Source of the DNA: CAKVOD01 sp050872805 | GTDB taxonomy: Bacteria > Bacillota > Clostridia > Christensenellales > UBA1242 | Direction: 5' to 3' | Assembly (NCBI GenBank): GCA_050872805.1 | Contig: JBNMHN010000082.1 | Span: 1 to 5,780, forward strand | Length of the DNA: 5,780 bases | Part shown: positions 1-5,780 of the stretch, in pieces | How positions within the stretch are numbered: the stretch's first letter is position 1 | Layout of the letters: each line of letters opens with the position of its first letter | Made by a program: the position numbers and the translations under genes | Notes under the pieces: model-generated | What the model was told of the DNA's origin: nothing | Database searches by the model: none | What the model saw: the letters and a program-made list of their open reading frames with translations, nothing else

Positions 1-825
1 GGAGAAATTTTTGGCTTGCTCGGTCCAAATGGTGCAGGTAAAACTACAATCATCAAAATGATTACTGGGCTTGCAAAAATTACCTCGGGAGATGTTACTA
101 TTTGCGGCTACTCAATCAAAAGTAGTTTTGAAAAGGCTATTACGAATGTGGGCGCAATTATCGAAACGCCTACCCTGTACTCGTATATGTCGGGAAAGCA
201 AAATTTGAAGTATTATGCAAATCTCTACAAGGGCATCACAAAACAGCGCATTGATGAAGTCGTCGAACTGGTTGGACTGAAAGACCGCATCAATGACAAA
301 GTCAAAAGCTACTCGCTCGGTATGCGCCAACGCATTGGTATAGCTCAAGCGCTTTTGCACAATCCTAAAATACTGATTTTGGATGAACCAACCAATGGAC
401 TTGACCCAAACGGCATTTTGGAAATGAGACACTTTTTAAAGAAAATTGCTAAATCGAATAAAATATCAATACTTGTGTCAAGCCATATTTTGTCGGAAAT
501 GGAGTTGCTTTGTAACACTGTTGCAATAATTGATAATGGTCAATTATTGCAAATACGCTCAATTGGACAAGTTGCGCAAACCGCTAGAAAGAAGATTGCA
601 ATCAAGGTAAATTATCCAAATTTTGCGGGAAAATTGTTGATGAACAAATTTGGCTTCAATGTCGAACTTGCGGGTTCTAGTGTAATTTGCGATGTCGAAG
701 AAAACAAAATTCCGCAAATAACACAGTTCTTGATTTCAAAAAATATACCAATTTTTGGAATTAATACCGTCACACAATCTTTGGAGCAAATGTTCCTAGA
801 TATAGTAAACAATGATAACAAATAA
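1..825 (+). CDS. ABC exporter ATP-binding protein, BcrA-like (5' partial)
   Basis: This is the nucleotide-binding subunit of an ABC transporter; it hydrolyses ATP in the cytoplasm to drive the permease encoded next to it. The reading frame is open from base 1, so the true start lies before the window and roughly 25-30 N-terminal residues are missing. Counting from base 1, Walker A (GPNGAGKTT) is at residues 8-16, a Glu sits at the Q-loop position (IIETP, Glu55), the signature SLGMRQ is at 105-110, Walker B ILILDEP at 124-130, the D-loop GLDP at 133-136 and the switch His at 162 (SSH). A C-terminal extension of about 80 residues follows. The degenerate signature and the Glu in place of the Q-loop Gln resemble BcrA/LanF-type exporters for bacitracin or lantibiotic immunity. 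Function as an ABC ATPase is certain from the motifs; the substrate cannot be read from sequence. Confidence 0.95.
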   Translation, partial: GEIFGLLGPNGAGKTTIIKMITGLAKITSGDVTICGYSIKSSFEKAITNVGAIIETPTLYSYMSGKQNLKYYANLYKGITKQRIDEVVELVGLKDRINDKVKSYSLGMRQRIGIAQALLHNPKILILDEPTNGLDPNGILEMRHFLKKIAKSNKISILVSSHILSEMELLCNTVAIIDNGQLLQIRSIGQVAQTARKKIAIKVNYPNFAGKLLMNKFGFNVELAGSSVICDVEENKIPQITQFLISKNIPIFGINTVTQSLEQMFLDIVNNDNK

Positions 826-829
826 GGAG
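824..829 (+). promoter_or_regulatory. Shine-Dalgarno of the ABC permease gene
   Basis: AAGGAG lies 7 bases before the ATG at 837 and overlaps the TAA stop of the ATPase gene (823-825). Ribosomes finishing the ATPase are therefore placed directly at the permease start, and this supports 837 as the start codon. Confidence 0.85.
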
Positions 830-836
830 ATTACCT

Positions 837-2591
837 ATGAATTCATTTTGGAAAATAACACGTGGCGAATTAGACAAAATTTTTGTACGCCCAGCAATAT
901 TTGTTATGACGGGCTTCTTTGTGCTTGCAATTGTTGTTGCAGCGCTTATGTTTGACCCTTCCCCACGTTCAGATTCTGCAAATTTTGCAAATGTTGACGG
1001 CAAAACTATTGTTGAGGTGTACAACAATTTTAATAGCAACCAGCATAAGCAAGTATACGATGATGAACTTGCAAATGTGTTAACAATGCTGAATTTTTAT
1101 TCGCAAAGTGAGAGTACTTTTATAAACAAAAAAGACTTGGCTGATGCAATCGGCGAAATTAACTCAACATTTGACGATTATCAAAGAAAAACCGCCCTTT
1201 CATACACTGGTGCGATGGACAGCGTGATTGTAGTAAAAAATCAACTCGTCAGCCAAATTAATGATTTAAATAAAAACTATAAGACAATCAACCATAATTT
1301 TTTGCAAATGTTCATCACAAAAAGCAATAATGAAACAACTTTGAACACATTGAATGACTTTTTGCTGACAGTTTCGGTAGACGGAGATGAACAAGACAAA
1401 GAACACCACTTGCATATCATTGAAACAATTGACAACCACAAATTTATCGCAAATTTGACAGGCTTGATTGCAAAAATTGAGGACGTGCAAATCGATGAAA
1501 AAACTATTGCCACGCTCAAAAGCGATTATTATGAAGTTGCCAACACAAGAAAAACGACAATCGAAAATGAGATTAATTCAATTTATGCAAGCGCTCTAAG
1601 TGACACTGAAATCAATTTGAATGAGAAAAAGATTGAAGAAATAAAAACATTGTGCGACAATTATAAGTTGCTGATTGACCAAGCAACAACCATTATTGAT
1701 GATAAAATTTTGCTAGAAATAGTAGGCAGCAAAAGCACTTCAAATTTGTCTAACTTGAGTTATACTGAGTTATCTAAATTCAATAAATACAAAACAAATG
1801 AAGATTTGACTAGAAATATCTACTATTTTACAAACGAAACTTATTCATACCAATATGCAAATGTATTTCAATCAAACACTAATTCAAACTACAAAACAAA
1901 CGCATTTGACTTTATGTATTATGCACTAGAATTTTTGAGCTTTATAATAGTTATATTCTGCGTAGTAATTGGTGCGGGAATGATTTCGGGCGAAGTCACG
2001 GGCGGAACAATGAAAATGCTCGCTATTCGTCCTTATCGACGCTCAAAAATTATAACCGGAAAACTAATGGGAACATTTTTGATGGGCGTTATCTTCCTTT
2101 TGATAGGCGCAATCACAACATTCATTATCGGCGCGCGTATGTATGGGCTTGATAGCGCACCAGTTCTAATGATTTTCAACGCCGAAAGCGCCGCAACTAT
2201 ATCGGCAACTGGATTGTTCTTTATATTTCTTGCCCTGCTGCTTGTTAGAATAATTGTTTATACAATTCTTGCGGTATTCATTTCAACCGCATTCAAGAGC
2301 AATGTCGCAGCAGTAATTATTTCAGTTATGATTTATATTTTTGTAGCATTGTTTGGAAACTTATTTGGCGACAGCGTCGTATACGGATACTTGCCATTTG
2401 CAAACGTCGACCTTTTTAGATATCTTGGCGGCGAATATGTTTCAACAAACGGTAGCATACTTGGGCTTGACTTCTCTTGCCCTATTCAACCTGACAGCAA
2501 CTTCTACCTTTCTCTCGGGATTGTAGGCGCGTTTGTAGCAATAATCTTAGCAGCAACATATATTATTTTCAGTAAGAGGGATATTGCATAA
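837..2591 (+). CDS. ABC-2 type permease with large extracytoplasmic domain
   Basis: This is a 584-residue membrane subunit, predicted partner of the ATPase that ends 11 bases upstream. One hydrophobic segment lies near the N terminus (about residues 20-39). A polar, Asn- and Lys-rich region of about 320 residues (41-360) follows, and then five more hydrophobic segments (about 363-383, 410-433, 458-483, 488-511 and 557-577). Between the second and third segments is the ABC-2 hallmark SGEVTGGTMKMLAIRPYRRS (384-403), the cytoplasmic coupling stretch that contacts the ATPase. The fold (TM1, big loop, TM2-6) matches ABC-2 permeases. The loop is far larger than the short extracellular connections of ordinary drug-export permeases, and the topology resembles YhgE/Pip-like proteins. 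The loop has no recognised domain and no Cys-rich or LPXTG motif. It probably exports or extracts a peptide or lipid-like compound, but the substrate is unknown. Confidence 0.9.
   Translation: MNSFWKITRGELDKIFVRPAIFVMTGFFVLAIVVAALMFDPSPRSDSANFANVDGKTIVEVYNNFNSNQHKQVYDDELANVLTMLNFYSQSESTFINKKDLADAIGEINSTFDDYQRKTALSYTGAMDSVIVVKNQLVSQINDLNKNYKTINHNFLQMFITKSNNETTLNTLNDFLLTVSVDGDEQDKEHHLHIIETIDNHKFIANLTGLIAKIEDVQIDEKTIATLKSDYYEVANTRKTTIENEINSIYASALSDTEINLNEKKIEEIKTLCDNYKLLIDQATTIIDDKILLEIVGSKSTSNLSNLSYTELSKFNKYKTNEDLTRNIYYFTNETYSYQYANVFQSNTNSNYKTNAFDFMYYALEFLSFIIVIFCVVIGAGMISGEVTGGTMKMLAIRPYRRSKIITGKLMGTFLMGVIFLLIGAITTFIIGARMYGLDSAPVLMIFNAESAATISATGLFFIFLALLLVRIIVYTILAVFISTAFKSNVAAVIISVMIYIFVALFGNLFGDSVVYGYLPFANVDLFRYLGGEYVSTNGSILGLDFSCPIQPDSNFYLSLGIVGAFVAIILAATYIIFSKRDIA
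2574..2580 (+). promoter_or_regulatory. Weak Shine-Dalgarno of the dipeptidase gene, inside the permease 3' end
   Basis: AAGAGGG lies 10 bases before the ATG at 2591, within the last codons of the permease. It is an imperfect match to AGGAGG. With the stop and start fused as TAATG, translation of the dipeptidase probably depends partly on ribosomes terminating on the permease. That dependence is inferred from layout. Confidence 0.55.
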
Positions 2592-3433
2592 TGCAATGCT
2601 GCGCAATAAGTGATGCTCACAATGATTTTTTGACAAACAAAGACTGCGATTTAGCAAAACTAAATGATGAATTTGAAAAGAATAATGTTGCTTTGTGCAA
2701 CGCTATTCTTTTTTCTAATGACAACAACCCTTTGAGTTTTAGTCGTGTAAAACAATTAAAGTCAAACATACACGATTACCTATATCTAAAAAGCAACTGC
2801 ATATTTTCATTTGAAAACATCGGTTTTGTGAGAAAAGTTCAACCGCTGCTAGATTTTGCCCCATTTTCGTGTTCATTGACTTGGAACTATGACAACAAAT
2901 TTGCTGGTGGTGCATTTGGTTTTTCAGGACTAACCCTAAAAGGACAAAATCTTATCAAAGTCTTGAATGAGAATAAAATTTTAATAGACACGGCGCACTT
3001 AAATAGGCGTTCATTTTGGGATGTAGCACGATTTACAAATCACCCTATTTTCAACTCCCACACTTGCATAACCCCTTTCAAAGAGCATAGGCGAAATATT
3101 GACATCGAACAAGTGCGTGCAATTTTTGAAACTAAAGGCTTTCTAGGAATTACATTTGTACAAGAATTTTATTCTAACAAAAAACGAACGAGTTATACCG
3201 AAATATTTTATATCGTCGACGCCATTGTTCAAGCATTTGGGTGTGATTGTATAGGTTTTGGAAGCGATTTTTACGGAACAACCAATCTACCGAAAAAATT
3301 AAAAAACTACGACGATTTTCGCAACTTGTATAAATGCTTTAAAAGTGCAGGCTATAAAGAAAACGATATTGGAAAAATATTTTATAAAAACTTCATAAAT
3401 TTTGTTAAAATACAAAAATCTAATTGTATTTAA
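2591..3433 (+). CDS. Compact membrane-dipeptidase-like metallopeptidase (family M19)
   Basis: This 280-residue protein belongs to the renal dipeptidase family, zinc enzymes that cleave dipeptides, often with a D-residue at the second position. The metal ligands are visible in order: His10 and Asp12 (SDAHNDF), a candidate bridging Glu75 (SFEN), His136 (IDTAHLN) and His157 (FNSHTCI). Arg168 (HRRNI) and Asp226 (GFGSDFYG) match the substrate-carboxylate Arg and the catalytic Asp. The family segments LTWNYDN (97-102) and GLTLKGQNL (113-121) are also present. There is no signal peptide or anchor, so the enzyme should be cytosolic. It is shorter than most relatives (usually above 300 residues), mainly because only about 63 residues separate Asp12 from Glu75. 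Its start overlaps the permease stop by one base, so it belongs to the same operon. Family assignment is strong; the substrate is unknown. It could process an imported or toxic dipeptide handled by the transporter. Confidence 0.9.
   Translation: MQCCAISDAHNDFLTNKDCDLAKLNDEFEKNNVALCNAILFSNDNNPLSFSRVKQLKSNIHDYLYLKSNCIFSFENIGFVRKVQPLLDFAPFSCSLTWNYDNKFAGGAFGFSGLTLKGQNLIKVLNENKILIDTAHLNRRSFWDVARFTNHPIFNSHTCITPFKEHRRNIDIEQVRAIFETKGFLGITFVQEFYSNKKRTSYTEIFYIVDAIVQAFGCDCIGFGSDFYGTTNLPKKLKNYDDFRNLYKCFKSAGYKENDIGKIFYKNFINFVKIQKSNCI
3405..3433 (+). other. AT-rich inverted repeat at the end of the dipeptidase gene
   Basis: AAATACAA (3408-3415) is perfectly complementary to TTGTATTT (3424-3431) across an 8-base loop. 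Two further pairs (TT/AA) form if one A is bulged. The right arm contains the dipeptidase stop codon and the presumed -35 element of rnhA, and a T-rich stretch follows. It could be a weak terminator or a protein-binding dyad. With a single G-C pair it is too weak to call firmly. Confidence 0.35.
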
Positions 3434-3452
3434 ATTGTTTGTTTGATATAAT
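3424..3452 (+). promoter_or_regulatory. Extended -10 promoter of rnhA giving a leaderless transcript
   Basis: A perfect extended -10, TGA followed by TATAAT (TG at 3444-3445, hexamer at 3447-3452), lies upstream of rnhA. A weak -35 TTGTAT (3424-3429) stands at the ideal 17-base spacing. Six bases separate the -10 from the ATG, so the predicted +1 is the A of the start codon at 3459. No purine-rich Shine-Dalgarno is present between 3434 and 3458, which fits a leaderless message. Confidence 0.75.
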
Positions 3453-3458
3453 ATACTT

Positions 3459-3905
3459 ATGAAAGAATTAACTATTTACACGGATGGCGCGTGCTCATAT
3501 AACCCCGGCCCTGGTGGTTGGGGTGCAGTCCTATTATATAAAGGTGTCGAAAAAAGAATTTCGGGATATGTTCCCGAAACTACAAATAATAGAATGGAGT
3601 TACAAGCGGTTTTATCTGCATTGGAACTTTTAAAAGAACGCTGCAAGGTACATATCTACACTGACTCAGCGTACATTTATAATGCTTTTACAAGTGACTG
3701 GATTTCAAACTGGCAAAGGAACAACTGGCGAAATTCTAACAAGAAAACTGTTCTAAACAAAGATTTGTGGCAAAAGCTGATTGAATATAACAACTACCAC
3801 GAAATCGTTTGGCACAAAGTAAAAGGTCACGCGGATGATAAGTATAACAATATTTGCGACGAACTTGCGCGTGGCGAAGTATTGAAAAATACCACACTCT
3901 ATTAG
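3459..3905 (+). CDS. rnhA: Ribonuclease HI
   Basis: This cytosolic endonuclease cuts the RNA strand of RNA-DNA hybrids, removing R-loops and primer RNA. The protein has 148 residues, the usual length for single-domain RNase HI. All active-site residues are present in near E. coli numbering: Asp9 (YTDGAC), Glu47 (NNRMELQA), Asp69 (YTDSAY), His124 (VKGHADD) and Asp134 (CDELARGE). The Trp-rich basic handle (W81, W85, W90, with NSNKK following) is retained, and there is no N-terminal hybrid-binding domain. The ATG at 3459 is the only possible start, because the catalytic Asp lies at residue 9. The gene follows the dipeptidase by 25 bases but has its own promoter and no ribosome binding site. It therefore probably does not depend on the upstream operon. 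It converges on rny across a shared terminator. Confidence 0.97.
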   Translation: MKELTIYTDGACSYNPGPGGWGAVLLYKGVEKRISGYVPETTNNRMELQAVLSALELLKERCKVHIYTDSAYIYNAFTSDWISNWQRNNWRNSNKKTVLNKDLWQKLIEYNNYHEIVWHKVKGHADDKYNNICDELARGEVLKNTTLY

Positions 3906-3936
3906 TGCGCATATATCAATTTTACGGAGCATAACT

Positions 3937-3969
3937 AAATCTAGCCCGATAGAATTTATCTAGGTTTTT
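3937..3969 (+). terminator. Possible weak secondary hairpin after rnhA
   Basis: AAATCTAG (3937-3944) pairs with CTAGGTTT (3960-3967), including one G-U pair, around a 15-base loop. A run of T follows, but most of it is used in the stem. It may be a minor terminator ahead of the main one at 3976. Apart from this, the gap 3906-3975 shows nothing recognisable. Confidence 0.25.
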
Positions 3970-3975
3970 ACGACA

Positions 3976-4013
3976 AAAAAGCACACTTTCTAAAAATAGA
4001 TAGTGTGCTTTTT
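3976..4013. terminator. Bidirectional intrinsic terminator shared by rnhA and rny
   Basis: Arms of 17 bases (3976-3992 and 3997-4013) pair with a single T-T mismatch around an AAAA loop. The core is GCACACT against AGTGTGC. The left arm begins with an A tract and the right arm ends with a T tract, so the RNA hairpin has a U-run in either direction. It lies 70 bases after the rnhA stop and one base beyond the rny stop on the other strand, so it can end both convergent transcripts. Confidence 0.92.
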
Positions 4014-4014
4014 G

Positions 4015-5607
4015 CTATTTTGCATAATTCACGCTGCGCGATTCTCGAATGACATTAACCTTGATTTGCCCCGGATAGTCAACTTCTTCCTCAATTTTCT
4101 TAGCAATATCTTGCGAAAGAAACATCGCTTCTTCATCGGTGACTTCCTCAGGTTTAACAATAACTCTAACTTCACGCCCCGCTTGAATGGCGTATGCTTT
4201 ATCAACGCCTGCAAACGAACTTGAAATTTCTTCAAGTTTTTCGACACGTTTGATGTAACTTTCAAGACTTTCACGTCTTGCCCCCGGTCGCGAACTTGAA
4301 ATCGCGTCAGCAACTTGAACAAGTATTGCCTCAATCGAATGAAATGGAACGTCGCCGTGGTGCGCTTCAATGTAGTGGATAACGGCCTCGTTTTCCTTAT
4401 ATTTTCGTGCAAGCTGAACACCTAATTCAGTGTGCGTTCCTTCAACTTCGTGGTCAATAGCCTTGCCGATATCGTGAAGCAAGCCCCCACGTTTTGCAGT
4501 TTCGACATCCACACCAAGTTCGGCCGCCATCATAGCAGCCAAATGAGAAACCTCTATTGAGTGTAGCAAAACATTTTGGCTATAACTTGTTCTAAACTTT
4601 AGCCTACCAAGCAACATAGTGAGCGCTGGATGCAACCCGTGAACATTTGCTTCATACGAAGCATCTTCGCCAACTTGCCTCATTTCGCTTTCCAAGTCCT
4701 TGCGAACTTTTTCGACCATTTCCTCTATTCTAGCTGGATGAACTCTACCATCCATCATCAATTTTTCAATTGTTCTTTTAGCGACTTCACGTCTCAGCGG
4801 GTCGAAACTTGAAAGCACAATCGTTTCAGGCGTGTCATCAATAATCAAATCAATGCCAGTCGCAGCCTCAAGCGCGCGAATATTGCGCCCTTCACGCCCG
4901 ATAAGTCGCCCTTTCATTTCTTCATTAGGAATATTTACTGATGTGACAGTGATTTCAGCAGTATGGTCAGTAGCGCACCTTTGAATAGCTTGCGTCACAA
5001 TGTCAATTGCCTTTCTTTCAGCGCTTTCCTTTGCCTCTTCTTCCATATCCCTAATTTCGACGGCGATAGCCTTTCTTGCGTCCTCACGAACCATATCCAT
5101 TAAGGTATTTTTTGCCTGCTCTTGCGAAAGCCCAGCAATACGTTCTAGTTCCACTGCTATATCATTCGCTTTAGCATTGATTTGTTCTTCTTTTTCAATG
5201 AGTGAACTTTCTCTCTCGTTCAATGTTTCTTTTAATTGTTCTATTTGATTAAGTTTTTGTTCTAAATTTTGCTCTTTTTTATTTTGAAATTCCTCTCTTT
5301 GCAAAAGTCGGTCTTCCATTTTTTGAATCTCTTGACGACGTTCCTTGATTTCAAGATCGGTGTCCGCTTTCAATTTGAAAATTTCGTCTTTTGCCTCGAT
5401 GATTAGTTCCTTTTTTTGAGCCTTTGCATCATTAATGGCGTCTTCAATAATTTTTTTTGCCGATTTAGTAGCATTGTCAATTTTTTTCTGGACAATTAAT
5501 TTATAAAGAAAATAACCGCCAGTAACCCCAATTGCCAAACAACCAATTATTATTAAAATTAATGAGAAAACACCGATACTGATGCCGCAAAGCATTCCTA
5601 TATGCAT
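4015..5607 (-). CDS. rny: Ribonuclease Y
   Basis: This membrane-anchored endoribonuclease starts mRNA decay in many Bacillota by cutting single-stranded AU-rich RNA, often in association with other decay enzymes at the membrane. The protein has 530 residues, close to the 520 of B. subtilis. In order it shows one transmembrane helix (about residues 10-36), a long charged coiled coil (about 40-200), a KH RNA-binding domain with loop IGREG (236-240), and an HD phosphohydrolase domain. The HD domain carries His349 (LLHS), the His378-Asp379 pair (LLHDIGK), AHHGD (415-419) and Asp434 (QVADAIS). A conserved C-terminal tail ends in VNYAK. The ATG at 5607 is preferred because it keeps the short cytosol-side leader and has an AGGAG 11 bases upstream; Met5 is the only nearby alternative. 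The gene has its own promoter and terminator, so it looks monocistronic in this window. Confidence 0.98.
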   Translation of the reverse strand: MHIGMLCGISIGVFSLILIIIGCLAIGVTGGYFLYKLIVQKKIDNATKSAKKIIEDAINDAKAQKKELIIEAKDEIFKLKADTDLEIKERRQEIQKMEDRLLQREEFQNKKEQNLEQKLNQIEQLKETLNERESSLIEKEEQINAKANDIAVELERIAGLSQEQAKNTLMDMVREDARKAIAVEIRDMEEEAKESAERKAIDIVTQAIQRCATDHTAEITVTSVNIPNEEMKGRLIGREGRNIRALEAATGIDLIIDDTPETIVLSSFDPLRREVAKRTIEKLMMDGRVHPARIEEMVEKVRKDLESEMRQVGEDASYEANVHGLHPALTMLLGRLKFRTSYSQNVLLHSIEVSHLAAMMAAELGVDVETAKRGGLLHDIGKAIDHEVEGTHTELGVQLARKYKENEAVIHYIEAHHGDVPFHSIEAILVQVADAISSSRPGARRESLESYIKRVEKLEEISSSFAGVDKAYAIQAGREVRVIVKPEEVTDEEAMFLSQDIAKKIEEEVDYPGQIKVNVIRESRSVNYAK

Positions 5608-5618
5608 ATCGATTATTT

Positions 5619-5623
5619 CTCCT
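5619..5623 (-). promoter_or_regulatory. Shine-Dalgarno of rny
   Basis: On the minus strand TAGGAGA includes a clean AGGAG that ends 11 bases before the ATG at 5607. The spacing is slightly long. Starting at Met5 would stretch it to 23 bases, so the upstream ATG is favoured. Confidence 0.75.
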
Positions 5624-5633
5624 ACAAATATTA

Positions 5634-5653
5634 TACATATTTCAAAATATGTA
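5634..5653 (-). promoter_or_regulatory. Palindrome at the start of the rny leader
   Basis: TACATATTT (5634-5642) and AAATATGTA (5645-5653) are perfect 9-base inverted arms separated by CA. The predicted rny transcript starts at about 5654, so the palindrome covers roughly +2 to +21. It could be an operator that blocks initiation or a stem-loop at the 5' end of the mRNA. The symmetry is seen directly; the role is inferred. Confidence 0.5.
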
Positions 5654-5660
5654 CACTTAG

Positions 5661-5689
5661 ATTTTATATTTTTTTAAGATTTTTGTCAA
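5661..5689 (-). promoter_or_regulatory. Sigma-A type promoter of rny
   Basis: Read on the minus strand, a perfect -35 TTGACA (5684-5689) is followed after exactly 17 bases by TAAAAT (5661-5666, five of six matches to consensus). The spacer is A-rich. The start would be near 5654, leaving a leader of about 47 bases before the ATG. An overlapping TATAAA gives only a 15-base spacer and is less likely. Confidence 0.85.
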
Positions 5690-5780
5690 GTTATTTGCCC
5701 TATATTTACAAAATAGTTGTCATTTGATAACTTTTTGCTTCCTTTAACTAGGTTTTGGCTGCAATTTGACAGCATTATTA
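5690..5780. other. Intergenic sequence upstream of rny, no gene recognised
   Basis: These 90 bases have no convincing coding sequence on either strand. One short minus-strand frame runs from the edge to a stop at 5686 and another closes near 5744; neither gives a recognisable protein end. A weak 7-base hairpin (5715-5721 with 5726-5732) is followed by T residues on the plus strand. A lone TTGACA at 5766-5771 on the plus strand would need a -10 beyond the window. Confidence 0.5.

Noticed and set aside
16..18. TTG at 16 as the start of the ATPase gene
   Set aside because: The frame is open upstream to base 1 with conserved residues (GEIFG) leading into Walker A, so the gene is truncated by the window rather than started here.
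1266..1519. Two minus-strand open frames opposite the permease extracytoplasmic region
   Set aside because: They are Cys- and Val-rich products of antisense reading through AT-rich coding sequence, with no start signals.
4003..4421. Open frames of 73 codons (plus strand) and 130 codons (minus strand, other frame) inside the 3' part of rny
   Set aside because: They overlap the conserved HD-domain coding part of rny, have no ribosome binding site and show no recognisable protein features. They are shadow frames.
5715..5736. Hairpin AGTTGTC / GATAACT followed by T residues on the plus strand
   Set aside because: The stem has only seven pairs with one G-U, and no plus-strand gene precedes it. 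It is probably chance.
5766..5771. TTGACA on the plus strand near the window end as a -35 element
   Set aside because: The matching -10 would lie outside the window, so it cannot be judged.
5686..5775. Short minus-strand frame of about 29 codons upstream of rny, possibly a small protein or the end of a neighbouring gene
   Set aside because: It runs into the rny -35 element, has no convincing Shine-Dalgarno and resembles no family. It is too short to support.

Overview
The window is AT-rich DNA from a bacterium, most likely a low-GC Gram-positive (Bacillota, probably Clostridia-like). Three things suggest this: a full-length RNase Y with an N-terminal membrane anchor, purine-rich Shine-Dalgarno sequences of the AGGAG type, and a BcrA-type ABC exporter gene pair. 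No in-frame TGA codons are needed, so the standard bacterial code applies. The sequence alone does not fix genus or species.

Layout. Positions 1-3433 hold three tightly packed plus-strand genes. They are the ATPase of an ABC exporter (5' end cut by the window edge), its permease with a very large loop outside the membrane, and a compact metallo-dipeptidase of family M19. The ATPase and permease are 11 bases apart. The permease stop and the dipeptidase start overlap by one base (TAATG). This looks like one transcription unit whose promoter lies upstream of the window. Next comes rnhA (RNase HI, 3459-3905). It has its own extended -10 promoter so close to the ATG that the transcript is predicted to be leaderless. 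A strong hairpin at 3976-4013 has A and T tracts on both sides and serves as a shared bidirectional terminator. The convergent minus-strand gene rny (RNase Y, 4015-5607) ends against it. Upstream of rny are a Shine-Dalgarno, a 9+9 bp palindrome at the predicted transcript start, and a near-consensus sigma-A promoter at 5661-5689. The last 90 bases hold no supportable gene.

Function. The ATPase and permease would form an efflux or immunity-type exporter, and the cytosolic dipeptidase is coupled to it translationally. RNase HI (removal of RNA from RNA-DNA hybrids) and RNase Y (initiation of mRNA decay) are housekeeping RNA enzymes that happen to converge on one terminator. I see no mobile element, CRISPR array, tRNA or rRNA. 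I also see no clear evidence for an undescribed system. The most distinctive points are the leaderless rnhA promoter, the palindrome at the rny transcript start, and the ABC exporter-dipeptidase coupling.
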